DNA from: Alphaproteobacteria bacterium
GTDB lineage: Bacteria > Pseudomonadota > Alphaproteobacteria > UBA7887
Length of the DNA: 64,000 nucleotides
Assembly: GCA_030739735.1 (NCBI GenBank)
Contig: JASLYQ010000002.1
Span: 62,001-126,000 of the forward strand
Direction: 5' to 3'
Shown here piece after piece: positions 36,595 to 45,048 of this stretch (position 1 is its first letter; each line of letters begins with the position of its first letter). The notes beneath the pieces were generated by a model that searched no databases, had not been told where the DNA came from, and was given only the letters and a program-made list of their open reading frames with translations. Position numbers and translations under genes: made by a program.

Positions 36595-37560
36595 CTATAG
36601 CACGTCCTTGTTGATGACGTTGGCAGGGTCCAGCGCGCCGTCGAAGCAGTCGGCGACATTCTTGGCGGCCCAATAACCCATGCGGTAGATAGACTCTTCC
36701 GAGACGCCTGCCGAATGGGGACTGACTAGGATGTTGGGGGCGTGAAAGAGTGGATTGTCGGGCGTTGCCGGCTCGACCACGAAAGGATCGATGCCAGCGC
36801 CGGCGATGGTTCCGGCCTCGAGCGCCTCTACCAACGCCGCCTCATCGATGATGCCGCCGCGCGCCGTATTGACCGCATAGGCGGTCTTCTTCATAGCGCG
36901 AAGTTCAAGGCCTGAGACCATGCCCGTGGTCTCCTCGTTCTTGGGGCAGTTGACGGAGAGAAAATCCACATCTGGCAGCGCCGCATGCCAGTCCTCGACG
37001 GGGATGGCGCCGGCGGTGGCGATGGCATCCTGGATGACATAGGGGTCGTGCACCAGCACCCGCATATCCATGCCCAAACAGCGCTTGACCAGGCGTCGGC
37101 CGATGCGCCCGAAGCCGAGGATCAGCACCGTACGCTCGGCTAGGTCTATCGGTGGTGCGTCGAAACGGATGCCCCAGTTGCCCTCACGCACCTCGCGGTC
37201 GTAGGCCACCGTGTGCTTGGCCAACGCCAGCATGAACATCAAGGCATGCTCGGCAACAGTGACCGAATTGGCGGTGCCGGCGATAGCCAACGGAATGCCG
37301 GCGCGACTCAGCGCCTCGACATCTACCGCGTCATAGCCGACGCCGAAGCGCGAGACGATCTTGAGCTTTGATGTCGCCTCGACGATGCGCGCGCTGAACG
37401 GAGCGATGCCGAGAATAGCACCATCGTAATTGCCGATATGCTGCACCAAATTGTCTTCAGACAGTTCTGTAAACACGTCACATTCGATATCGTCACGCCC
37501 CGCAAACACCGCCTCGATCCCTGCTGAGACCCGCATCTGCACCATCACCCGCTTCATCAT
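36595..37560 (-). CDS. D-2-hydroxyacid dehydrogenase (phosphoglycerate-dehydrogenase family)
   Basis: A 321-residue NAD-dependent enzyme. The Rossmann motif is LGFGRIGRRLVKRCLGM, followed by the substrate/catalytic stretch NCPKNEETTGMVSG, NTARGGIIDEAALVEAL, AGAGIDPFVVEP and the catalytic His in SPHSAGVSEESI. The N-terminus FSARIVEATSKLKIVSRFGVGYDAVD is also typical. It is likely to act on hydroxypyruvate, glyoxylate or another 2-keto acid; the exact substrate is unknown. It is monocistronic and convergent with the preceding small frame. Confidence 0.92.
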   Translation of the reverse strand: MMKRVMVQMRVSAGIEAVFAGRDDIECDVFTELSEDNLVQHIGNYDGAILGIAPFSARIVEATSKLKIVSRFGVGYDAVDVEALSRAGIPLAIAGTANSVTVAEHALMFMLALAKHTVAYDREVREGNWGIRFDAPPIDLAERTVLILGFGRIGRRLVKRCLGMDMRVLVHDPYVIQDAIATAGAIPVEDWHAALPDVDFLSVNCPKNEETTGMVSGLELRAMKKTAYAVNTARGGIIDEAALVEALEAGTIAGAGIDPFVVEPATPDNPLFHAPNILVSPHSAGVSEESIYRMGYWAAKNVADCFDGALDPANVINKDVL

Positions 37561-38019
37561 TCCCGTCGCTCCTATAAGGCTGAAAGTCGAGCCTAAAACC
37601 TAGTGCATGTCAGGCGATACGCGAACCCTTTCTCAGTCCGGTGACTTCCTCTAAGCAATTGGTCCTCCCCCACTGAGTTATTCCATGTCTTATCATTAGG
37701 AATTGGAGAGGAATCAATCATGAGGCCGTATATTTTGTGACCCCAGACGTAAGTTCACTCACCTTATTTCCCGATTGTCTTCACGAAAAAATAGGCCCCG
37801 CAAACAAGCGGGGCCAAAACGGTATGTTGTTTGAATGACGCAATTCACCCTCTGCACCAAAGGGCCATGAGTAGAGCGCCACCTTTGTGTGCGTCTAGTC
37901 GGGTCAGTACTCGCCTTCATCCACGCACTCGTTGTAGTTGGCAATCGGATCGGACCGACAGGACGAACTTTCGACCGCCGGCGGGGGCACCCTTGGCAGC
38001 CTCGCTGAGCCTCACACGC
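37561..38019. other. Gene-poor interval before the IS630 relic
   Basis: No intact gene. On the minus strand, just before the terminator at 37785, an open tail ends in DPIANYNECVDEGEY and TGA at 37907-37909, but it has no start codon within a plausible distance, since a stop lies about 35 codons upstream. It may be the end of a lost short gene. The rest holds only scattered short frames. Confidence 0.4.
37785..37815 (-). terminator. Strong Rho-independent terminator (minus strand)
   Basis: A perfect 8-bp stem (GGCCCCGC / GCGGGGCC) with a 6-base loop. On the minus strand it is followed by TATTTTTTC, a textbook terminator. No intact minus-strand gene lies immediately upstream, only the open tail ending at 37907, so it probably outlived the gene it served. 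Confidence 0.75.
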
Positions 38020-38136
38020 GATGTCGGCGTGGCCGTGTTTCTACCCCGCTAGAACAGCGAGGCCGTGCAGTGACAGCTCGATGAGATCGCCTCCCAGGTC
38101 AGCCAAGGCGCGTTCGCCGTGGTCCTTCTCGATCAG
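38020..38136 (+). mobile_element. IS630-family transposase relic
   Basis: In one frame the sequence reads DVGVAVFLPR, stop, NSEAVQ, stop, QLDEIASQVSQG and AFAVVLLDQ. This follows the IS630 transposase DDE-domain pattern (VLP..NTEAMQ.HLDEIA..V..G.HAVL..DQAGWH) with two in-frame stops and loss of the following catalytic segment. No terminal inverted repeats are apparent. A dead fragment lying 131 bases before the tRNA-Ser gene. Confidence 0.65.
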
Positions 38137-38267
38137 CCCTCGATCATCATGTCCATCAGCACCAACAAATGGGCTCATAGGTCTGGCCAATGCAAAATAG
38201 GCATTAGAGAGTAAATATTAGAGAGCATCGCCCAAAGCCAGCGCCTGTGCTATCTCCTGATACATTC

Positions 38268-38357
38268 GGATGGGTGGCCGAGTGGTTGAAGGCACCGGTC
38301 TTGAAAACCGGCAGACGTGCAAGCGTCTCGTGGGTTCGAATCCCACCCCATCCGCCA
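38268..38357 (+). tRNA. tRNA-Ser (anticodon UGA)
   Basis: A complete class II tRNA. The acceptor stem GGATGGG pairs with CCCATCC, followed by discriminator G and an encoded CCA. The anticodon stem CCGGT/ACCGG encloses the loop CTTGAAA with anticodon TGA (reads UCA). A long variable arm is present, and the T arm has GGGTTCGAATCCC. All features point to serine. It marks a possible integration site; no repeat of its 3' end was found elsewhere in the window. Confidence 0.97.
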
Positions 38358-38532
38358 GCCTTTCTTTTAACATGATAATTTAGCTATAATACTTTGAAAC
38401 AAATGATATTTCGTACTTTTATAATGCAAAGCTATTATGCCTACAGATGATGGGATCAAACGGTAGACAGAATTATTTTTATAGATTTTAGTCAATTATT
38501 TAGGGCCGAGACCTTACTCGTTGCCTGACACA

Positions 38533-38582
38533 AACTCTCTCTGTCACCCACCGTCGTTGACATTCAACTTTCTCTGTGACAC
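38533..38582 (+). promoter_or_regulatory. Two direct repeats upstream of the PQQ dehydrogenase
   Basis: AACTCTCTCTGTCACCC (38533-38549) and AACTTTCTCTGTGACAC (38566-38582) agree at 14 of 17 positions. Their starts are 33 bases apart, about three helical turns. They end 43 bases before the dehydrogenase start. The first also overlaps an inverted pair TGACA-N11-TGTCA at 38526-38546. This layout fits an activator site, for instance of a two-component regulator; the regulator is not in the window. Confidence 0.4.
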
Positions 38583-38625
38583 GCAACTAGCCTAAGAGGT
38601 GGTGTTAACTGTTGGGAGGAATCCA

Positions 38626-40350
38626 ATGAAGGTTTCTACAAATTTTAAGGGAGGTCGACTTGGCGTCCCAGGCTTAGCGTTGGCGGTTGCTGTATCGCTT
38701 GCGGCTTCTTCCGCGCACGCGGGAGCCGGCAAGGAATGGACGGTGTTCGGCGGCGACTCGGCAAATACTCGGTACAGTACCTTGGATCAGGTCAACACCG
38801 GGAATGTCACTAATTTGAAAGTTGCGTGGATGCATTCCATGGGAAGCGTGCTTTCCCAGGAAACGGCACCCTTGATCATCGATGGTGTCATGTATCTCAG
38901 CACGTCTTCGGGACCGGCCTACGTCTTCGCGATAGATGCCGCGACGGGCGACACTCTTTGGGCGCATCAGCCCGATATGCCATCCGACTATCATTCCGTC
39001 GTCTGCTGCGGTGAGGCCAACCGCGGTGTGGCCTACGCGAACGGACGCATCTTCTTCGGCCGTCTCGACGCCATGCTGGTTGCCCTAGACGCCAAAACCG
39101 GCGAGCAACAATGGCAGACTGAGGTCCGTCCCTATGCAGACGGTTTCTCGCTGACTTCTCCGCCCATCATCGTCGGAGACAAAGTGATCACCGGCCATTC
39201 CGGTGGCGAGTATGGCGTGCGCGGTTCGATCCAGGCCTATGACCAGGCCACGGGCGAACTGATCTGGCGCACTTACACCATTCCCGGTCCGGGCGAGCCT
39301 GGTAACGACACCTGGAAGGGTGACTCGTGGCAGACTGGCGGCGGCACGGCTTGGTTGTATGGCTCCTACGACGCCGATCTCAACCTGATTTACTTCGGCA
39401 CCTCCAATGCTGCCCCTTGGGGCGGTCAAAACCGTGGTAACGACTCGTCTGACATCGGGCAATACACCAACGAGGGCAGCGCGTCACAGCTGGCGCTCGA
39501 TCCCGACACCGGCAAACTCGTTTGGGCCTATCAGATGACCCCGCATGACGTGTGGGATTATGACGGCGTGAACGAAGCGGTTCTAGTGGACCTTAATATT
39601 GGCGGCGGCAACGTTCCTGCGTTGCTCAAAGCTGATCGCAACGGGTTCTTTTACGTTATGAATCGCGCGAATGGTGATCTGGTTTCGGCCGAGCCGCTCT
39701 CGTACATCAACTGGGCATCGAAGGTCGACAAAGAAACCGGACGGCCGGTGGAGAACCCGACAATGGAATTCCGGCCTCAGCTCGACAAATGGGCGCGCGG
39801 CATTTGCCCCAACCTTATCGGTGGCAAGAACTGGATGCCCATGTCCTACAGCGAGCAAACCGGACTAGTGTACGTGCCGACCTTTAATCTGTGCATGGAC
39901 ATGGTCAATCGCGAGCAAGAGTTCGTCAAAGGTTCCTTCTACTTGGCCCAGGAGTTCGATCTTGCGATCGCAACACCTGGCATGGAAAACGCGTTGGGCG
40001 AGTACAAGGCTTGGGATCCGGTGAACCAAAAGCTGGTGTGGAGCATCAAGGAAGAGCTTCCTTTCCTTGGCGGCGCTTTGACCACCGCCGGTGGGTTGCT
40101 GTTCTATGGCAATCAGGCTGGTATCCTAAAGGCCGTCGATGCCTCCAGCGGAAACATACTTTGGAGCTTCAAAGCTGACTCTGGTATCAGCGCCCCACCG
40201 GTCACCTACGAGTTGGGTGGCAAGCAGTATGTTTCGATTGTCACAGGCCGCCTTGTGGGTCCGCCGTCGTTCTTTGGCGATCTGGGTCAGCGCGTGATTG
40301 ACGCATCACCTCCAGGTGGCACTCTGATCACCTTTGAGCTTGGTGGCTGA
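38626..40350 (+). CDS. PQQ-dependent alcohol dehydrogenase, lanthanide type (XoxF/ExaF-like)
   Basis: A 574-residue periplasmic eight-bladed quinoprotein. The signal peptide covers about 1-32 (cleavage near SSAHA). The vicinal disulphide Cys127-Cys128 is present (SVVCCGEA). Metal ligands would be Glu195 (HSGGEYG) and Asn261 (GTSNAAPW), and the catalytic base Asp311. Residue 313 is a second Asp (WDYDGVNE), the extra ligand that marks lanthanide-dependent enzymes; calcium-type MxaF has Ala there. ATG 38626 has a GGGAGG ribosome site. It heads an operon with a cytochrome c and MoxR/Bat-like genes. Substrate (methanol, ethanol or other alcohol) is undetermined. Confidence 0.92.
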   Translation: MKVSTNFKGGRLGVPGLALAVAVSLAASSAHAGAGKEWTVFGGDSANTRYSTLDQVNTGNVTNLKVAWMHSMGSVLSQETAPLIIDGVMYLSTSSGPAYVFAIDAATGDTLWAHQPDMPSDYHSVVCCGEANRGVAYANGRIFFGRLDAMLVALDAKTGEQQWQTEVRPYADGFSLTSPPIIVGDKVITGHSGGEYGVRGSIQAYDQATGELIWRTYTIPGPGEPGNDTWKGDSWQTGGGTAWLYGSYDADLNLIYFGTSNAAPWGGQNRGNDSSDIGQYTNEGSASQLALDPDTGKLVWAYQMTPHDVWDYDGVNEAVLVDLNIGGGNVPALLKADRNGFFYVMNRANGDLVSAEPLSYINWASKVDKETGRPVENPTMEFRPQLDKWARGICPNLIGGKNWMPMSYSEQTGLVYVPTFNLCMDMVNREQEFVKGSFYLAQEFDLAIATPGMENALGEYKAWDPVNQKLVWSIKEELPFLGGALTTAGGLLFYGNQAGILKAVDASSGNILWSFKADSGISAPPVTYELGGKQYVSIVTGRLVGPPSFFGDLGQRVIDASPPGGTLITFELGG

Positions 40351-40390
40351 TCAGCGTAATCCTGAGTTTGGTAGCTAATCGGCATAGTCC
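40340..40390 (+). repeat. Imperfect tandem duplication at the end of the dehydrogenase gene
   Basis: Two copies of a 23-base unit (40340-40362 and 40368-40390) match at 18 positions, and all five differences are transitions. The first copy holds the gene's stop codon. Probably a small duplication that has since diverged; no function evident. Confidence 0.45.
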
Positions 40391-40413
40391 GGCGCGCATC
40401 GCGCGCGCCGGAC
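40387..40413 (+). terminator. GC-rich hairpin between dehydrogenase and cytochrome c genes
   Basis: An 11-bp perfect stem (GTCCGGCGCGC / GCGCGCCGGAC) with a 5-base loop. There is no T-tract, so it is more likely a partial terminator or an mRNA-stabilising structure that sets the dehydrogenase level above that of the downstream genes. Confidence 0.5.
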
Positions 40414-40551
40414 GCTGACCGGCCCGCTACCGCATATAATCGCGGGGGTCCGGACCAATCCGGTTCGGCTCCCGCTTTTGCTTTTGCAATGAGCCTTGGT
40501 GCCTTATGCTCTCGGGCGACCGATATCCACAAGCCAACAAACGCCAAAGAC

Positions 40552-40914
40552 ATGAAGACATTATCAAAATTTGCTACAGCGCTAGCCGTGACTCTTTGCC
40601 TTACCGGAGCGGCAATGGCGGATGCCGAAACGCCTCCGGTCAACCCCTTCTCGGGGGATGAGAAAATCATTTCCGAGGGGAGGACACTGTTCAACATTCA
40701 TTGTTCCCATTGCCATGGCCCCAATGCGGCACAAGGCGAGCGTCCGCGTGATCTTCGGCGCCTTACCTTGCGCTACAGAGAGAATATTACTCAGATTTTT
40801 CTGACTACGGCCATGAATGGCAGACCCGATAAGGGCATGCCGCCATGGAAAGAGATCCTCGAAGAGGAGGCCTTGTGGAAGGTTTTCACCTTTCTCGAAA
40901 CCGTTCAGAAATAA
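40552..40914 (+). CDS. Small periplasmic cytochrome c (probable electron acceptor of the PQQ enzyme)
   Basis: A 120-residue class I cytochrome c. The signal peptide covers about 1-23 (MKTLSKFATALAVTLCLTGA, cleavage after AMA). The haem site is Cys51-x-x-Cys54-His55 (CSHCHG); the axial methionine is in KGMPPWKEIL. The position directly after the PQQ dehydrogenase corresponds to the xoxG/cytochrome c-L slot. The frame is open 63 bases further upstream, but the signal peptide fixes the start at 40552. Confidence 0.88.
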   Translation: MKTLSKFATALAVTLCLTGAAMADAETPPVNPFSGDEKIISEGRTLFNIHCSHCHGPNAAQGERPRDLRRLTLRYRENITQIFLTTAMNGRPDKGMPPWKEILEEEALWKVFTFLETVQK

Positions 40915-40956
40915 CACTGTCGGCGACAATACGCGGGTCAGGATCACTCAAACGTG

Positions 40957-41958
40957 ATGGATCAGGAAACGAGCCACGAGGGAGGTGTGCACCCTAGCGA
41001 GCAGCAGCAAACCTTTGCCACGCTTCGAAAGTATCTTGAGGGCGGCATGGTCGGGCAATCACGAACAGTGCTTAACCTAATGATTGCACTGCTTTCCGAC
41101 GGTCACGTTTTGCTTGAGGGCGCACCAGGACTCGCGAAGACGCGCGTGGCGAGACTACTCGCCAACTCGGTCGAAGGAATTTTCCACCGCATTCAGTTTA
41201 CCCCCGACTTACTTCCATCCGACCTCACCGGGTCGATGATCTATGATCAGCGGGAGCACCGTTTCAATTTTCAGACCGGTCCGCTTTTCGGAAACTTTAT
41301 CCTTGCCGACGAAATCAACCGTGCGCCCGCGAAGGTTCAATCTGCGTTGCTAGAAGCGATGGAGGAACGGCAGATAACCACTGGCAAGACAAGTCACCTC
41401 CTTGAGCAACCTTTCTTCGTTATCGCCACCCAGAATCCCATCGAGCATGAAGGCACCTGGGAGTTGCCCCAGGCGCAGCTTGACCGGTTTCTTCTGCATG
41501 TAGTGGTGGACTATCCCTTGAGCGACACTGAGCGGAACATTCTCGATCTTGCTATGCGTGAGGCTGCGACGGACGGCTTCCCGGCGCCCGAGCGCTTGAT
41601 TGCCAAGAGCGAACTCGCCGAGGCGCGGAGCGAGGTTCTTGCGGTTCACGTTTCCGAGCCGGTGCGGGATTATGTGGTGCGCCTGGTCGCCGGCACGCGC
41701 GGTGACCCCGAACCATTGGAAGGCGTGGGTGAGCATTTGTCGCATCCGGTAAGCCCGCGTGGTTCTATTTGCCTTGTGCGCGCGTCGCAAGCACGGGCCT
41801 GGCTGGTTGGGCGTGATTATGTTGTGCCCGAGGACGTTGTTGACCTCGCGCCCGACGTATTGCGCCACCGTATCGGTTTGAGCTACCGCGCCGAGGCAGA
41901 AGGGGTGGAGCCCGGCGAGATTATCGACGCGCTGCTCGAACGCGTCCCCGTCGTCTAA
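40957..41958 (+). CDS. MoxR-family AAA+ ATPase
   Basis: A 333-residue AAA+ ATPase. Walker A variant is GHVLLEGAPGLAKTRVARLL, Walker B is FILADEINRAPAKVQSALLE, with sensor ATQNPIEHEGTWELPQAQLD. MoxR proteins act as chaperones with VWA-domain partners; in methylotrophs MxaR serves activation of methanol dehydrogenase. First of seven closely packed genes with DUF58 and VWA proteins. ATG 40957 is chosen; a GTG three bases earlier is equally possible. Confidence 0.93.
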   Translation: MDQETSHEGGVHPSEQQQTFATLRKYLEGGMVGQSRTVLNLMIALLSDGHVLLEGAPGLAKTRVARLLANSVEGIFHRIQFTPDLLPSDLTGSMIYDQREHRFNFQTGPLFGNFILADEINRAPAKVQSALLEAMEERQITTGKTSHLLEQPFFVIATQNPIEHEGTWELPQAQLDRFLLHVVVDYPLSDTERNILDLAMREAATDGFPAPERLIAKSELAEARSEVLAVHVSEPVRDYVVRLVAGTRGDPEPLEGVGEHLSHPVSPRGSICLVRASQARAWLVGRDYVVPEDVVDLAPDVLRHRIGLSYRAEAEGVEPGEIIDALLERVPVV

Positions 41959-41970
41959 ACGGCTCGAACG

Positions 41971-42891
41971 GTGATAAGCCGGGCGCGATCACAACACCGA
42001 ACCAATCCCTCCGCCTTGACGCTTGGCGAGCTTATCCCGGCGCAGGGGCGCCGCCATCGCGGACACCTGGCGCCGGGGCAACGGTTTCCCTCCGGGATGC
42101 GCCCTAGTCGACGCCGCGCGCAAGGTGTCGACTTAGATAGCATTGGCCCTTACGTGATTGGCGACGACCTTCGCTTCATGGATTGGCGCGCTACCGCGCG
42201 CACGGGACGCGCGCAAATGAAGCGGTTTGTTGCAGAATCTCACCTCGCAAGAATTCTGGTGGTTGATTTTCGACCGCCAATGGGGTTTGCAACGGACACC
42301 CACCCCATGGCAAAGACCGCTGCCCTCGTTGCCGCCGAACTCGCTTGGGAGGCGTTCAACCTCCAAGAGCCAATCGGCCTTTCAGTCGTGCCAGAGCGAG
42401 AGACGATCGAGCCTCGCCGCGGACGCGGTCAAGTCATTCGCGTACTCGATCACTTAGTGGCGCGCTACGCCACCATGAGCGCTGATGACCAAGACTCCGC
42501 CATGCCGGACAATGACGCCCTTGCCGCCGCGATCGATCGCGCCGCGGCGGTACTTCGCAAGGGGGACGAAATCACCGTGATCAGTGATTTCGGTGGGCCG
42601 CTCGACACAATCAAGTCCGTCGCGCGTCAGCTTGCAGGGAGCCGCACGATCCGCGCCGTGATCGTCGAAGACCCCATATATGACAACCCGATTTCTGCCG
42701 GGCGCTATCCCATACGCGTTGCCAGCGATGACGCTCGCGCCAGCGTAGTGGTGCCGCGTTCTGGCATCTCCCGGCAACACGACGTGGCGGAAACGCTGCG
42801 CACCGACCTCCGGCGTTCCCTGCGCCAGTCCGGCATCCACATCGTTGAGATTATCGGTGCCACGCTCTTATCGGAGGGGAACGGGCGATGA
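41971..42891 (+). CDS. DUF58 protein (MxaS-like)
   Basis: A 306-residue cytoplasmic protein. The DUF58 core appears as YVIGDDLRFMDWRATARTGR and the VWA-like fold follows (ARILVVDFRPPMGFATDT). Residues 1-50 are basic. DUF58 proteins are the standard partner of MoxR ATPases; MxaS is the equivalent in methanol dehydrogenase clusters. A GTG start is 12 bases after moxR, and its stop overlaps the DUF4381 start. Confidence 0.88.
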   Translation: MISRARSQHRTNPSALTLGELIPAQGRRHRGHLAPGQRFPSGMRPSRRRAQGVDLDSIGPYVIGDDLRFMDWRATARTGRAQMKRFVAESHLARILVVDFRPPMGFATDTHPMAKTAALVAAELAWEAFNLQEPIGLSVVPERETIEPRRGRGQVIRVLDHLVARYATMSADDQDSAMPDNDALAAAIDRAAAVLRKGDEITVISDFGGPLDTIKSVARQLAGSRTIRAVIVEDPIYDNPISAGRYPIRVASDDARASVVVPRSGISRQHDVAETLRTDLRRSLRQSGIHIVEIIGATLLSEGNGR

Positions 42892-43259
42892 CTCGCGACG
42901 AAATCATCACCCAGCTCCGTGACGTTCACCTACCACCGGGGGCAGGGTTCGAATTTGGATTTGCGATCGCCTCGTGGCCCCTGCTGACATACGCGCTAAT
43001 TTGCGCAGTGATGTTCGTGGTCGCGCTGTGGCGCCGTGGCGCCTGGCGCCGCGAGGCCCGCTCACGGTTACGCGAGATCGAGGCGTTAGATAATACGGAC
43101 CGGCGTTGGCGGCGCTTGCTTGATCTCGCGCTCGCCGTGACGCGCGCCAGCGGCTACCGCGATCCCCTGCCCGACGCGGCGTATCGCGCACCGGAAACCG
43201 TAGCCGACGAGGACGTTTCCATTCTCTCCGAGCATGTAAGACGAACGAGCCGGCGATGA
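42888..43259 (+). CDS. DUF4381-type single-pass membrane protein
   Basis: A 123-residue protein: N-terminal REIITQLRDVHLPP-like segment (here TRDEIITQLRDVHLPPGA), one membrane helix at about 29-48 (WPLLTYALICAVMFVVALW), then a basic cytoplasmic helical part. The LRDIHLP motif before the helix is typical of the DUF4381 proteins between DUF58 and VWA genes in Bat-like operons. Overlaps both neighbours by four bases. Confidence 0.8.
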   Translation: MTRDEIITQLRDVHLPPGAGFEFGFAIASWPLLTYALICAVMFVVALWRRGAWRREARSRLREIEALDNTDRRWRRLLDLALAVTRASGYRDPLPDAAYRAPETVADEDVSILSEHVRRTSRR

Positions 43260-44194
43260 TCGAGTTCGTGCGCCCCTGGATCATTCTGCTTTTGCCGTTG
43301 CCGCTCTTGGCTTGGCGGTTCCTGCCACCAGTACCGGCGCGAGCCGTGCTTTTGGTACCCGAGGGGGTGCGCGCATTGCTCTTTGGACTCACCGCCGACG
43401 GGCGCGGCGCAGTTAGCGAATCTGGTCTGATACACTGGCTACGTGCGCTTGGCTGGGTCGCTGTTTTAGCTGCCTTCGCCGGCCCCTTCACCCGTGGCGC
43501 CATTTTGGAGCGCCCAACCGGACGGGACCTGGTCATCGCTATCGATCTCTCGTCGAGTATGGACGAAAGTGACATGTTGATCGAGGGACAACCCATGCCA
43601 CGCTATCAGGTGGTTCGGGATTTGATAGGAAGATTTATCGCTGATCGGCGTGGAGACAGAGTGGGCTTGATGGCGTTCGGCCATGAGGCATTCATGATCG
43701 CACCTCTCACCTTCGACACAGAGGCGGTGGCGGAGCTGCTCGACGAGTTAATTATCGGCCTTCCCGGTCATCGAACTGATCTTGGCCGCGTGGTCGGGTT
43801 AACGGTTCAAATGCTTCGTGACCAGAAAAGCGCGACCCGCGTGTTGGTGATCCTATCCGACGGGGAAGACAATACCGGTGACCTCACAGGTCTCGATGCT
43901 GCGCGTCTCGCGGCATCTCACAACCTCCGCATCCACACCATCGGTATGTCTGCGAAGCTCGACGCCGATGGCGCTGCGATCCTCCGCACCATGGCAGATG
44001 TAACCGGCGGCACCTTCTACGTCGCAAGCTCCGCGACCGCCCTTGCCGAAATCACCGCTGAAATCGATACCGTGGAACCCTCCGCATTCGAGGGTGATAC
44101 CGAACACTATATCCATGACTGGACCATAGTTCCGGTCGGGGTCGCATTACTTATTCTTACCGGACTATCGTTTTTAGGAATGCGTGAGGCATGA
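43256..44194 (+). CDS. VWA-domain membrane protein (BatA/MxaC-like)
   Basis: A 312-residue protein with two N-terminal helices (about 7-22 and 66-83), a periplasmic-facing or cytosolic VWA domain, and a C-terminal helix (about 287-305). The metal-ion-dependent adhesion site is intact: DLSSSMDESD, with HRTDLGR carrying the Thr and ILSDGEDNTGD the late Asp. In this family it works with MoxR and DUF58 proteins in assembling or metallating a periplasmic enzyme. Overlaps the genes on both sides. Confidence 0.9.
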   Translation: MIEFVRPWIILLLPLPLLAWRFLPPVPARAVLLVPEGVRALLFGLTADGRGAVSESGLIHWLRALGWVAVLAAFAGPFTRGAILERPTGRDLVIAIDLSSSMDESDMLIEGQPMPRYQVVRDLIGRFIADRRGDRVGLMAFGHEAFMIAPLTFDTEAVAELLDELIIGLPGHRTDLGRVVGLTVQMLRDQKSATRVLVILSDGEDNTGDLTGLDAARLAASHNLRIHTIGMSAKLDADGAAILRTMADVTGGTFYVASSATALAEITAEIDTVEPSAFEGDTEHYIHDWTIVPVGVALLILTGLSFLGMREA

Positions 44195-45048
44195 TTCTAA
44201 TTCACCCCCTCGCGCTGCTTTTGCTGCTTCCCGCCGTGGCCATGGTGACTTGGCACACGCGGCGCGGCGCGAGCAGGTTTTCCCGACTTCCTGGGGATTG
44301 GGAACGGCTGGTAACGCCACTGCTGCGCGGCATTGTGGCCCGTGGTGCATCGGAGGGAAAGGCGCCGCACCGTTTTGTGCTACTGGCACTTTGGACCCTG
44401 CTTGTCATCGCGATCGCGCGACCCGCCTGGCAAGTGGAGGCCGGAGGTGAATTCGCCAACATCGCCGGCAGGGTCATTGCCATCGACCTGGGCGGTGACG
44501 CGGATATTTACAGCCAACGGTTTGCCGCTAACACTTTGATTGAAGCCTTGCCGGATGTGCCCACTGCCATTGTGGTCGGAAGCGGTGACGCCTTCAACGT
44601 CGTGCCGCTCACAACCGATCGTTATTTTCTTAACCGCTATCTCAACGTGATTGCGCCCGACGTGATGCCGCTTGAAGGGCGGGCGCTGCCGGTGATCATG
44701 GCCCATGCTGAAGGAGTACTCACCCGCGCTGGAGTTTCAGCAGGTCAGGTGGTCTTGCTCACGGGCGGCGAGCCCCCAGCTCGAGGCGCATACATGCCGG
44801 TTCGTTGGTCGCGGGTGGTGGTCACTGATGATGACGCGCGCGACGACTGGTATGCCTATTCGCAATATCTCGCAGCTCAACTTGTAACCTATGACAGGCT
44901 CGGTCCTGCGACTGAGGATTTAGCGCGGCAAATCGATCGTGCGCGCCGCGACGGCGACCGCGCAGCGATCCACGATCTCACACCCTATGTGCTTGGATTG
45001 TCGGTCTTGCTTTGGCTCGCCCAGTTCCGTAGGAGGCGGTCGCAATGA
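44191..45048 (+). CDS. VWA-like membrane protein with degenerate MIDAS (BatB/MxaL-like)
   Basis: A 285-residue protein with N-terminal helix, a second helix near residue 65-80, a VWA-like domain and a C-terminal helix (YVLGLSVLLWLAQF). The first MIDAS motif DxSxS is replaced by DLGGDAD, so metal binding is probably lost. It matches MxaL-type proteins paired with an intact VWA partner. Start and stop overlap the neighbours (ATGA). Confidence 0.82.
   Translation: MILIHPLALLLLLPAVAMVTWHTRRGASRFSRLPGDWERLVTPLLRGIVARGASEGKAPHRFVLLALWTLLVIAIARPAWQVEAGGEFANIAGRVIAIDLGGDADIYSQRFAANTLIEALPDVPTAIVVGSGDAFNVVPLTTDRYFLNRYLNVIAPDVMPLEGRALPVIMAHAEGVLTRAGVSAGQVVLLTGGEPPARGAYMPVRWSRVVVTDDDARDDWYAYSQYLAAQLVTYDRLGPATEDLARQIDRARRDGDRAAIHDLTPYVLGLSVLLWLAQFRRRRSQ

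Noticed and set aside
37759-37944. Minus-strand frame of 61 codons
   Set aside because: It runs straight through the perfect terminator hairpin and shows no recognisable protein pattern.
38268-38357. Attachment-site duplication of the tRNA-Ser 3' end
   Set aside because: No second copy of the GGGTTCGAATCCCAC end was found in the window.
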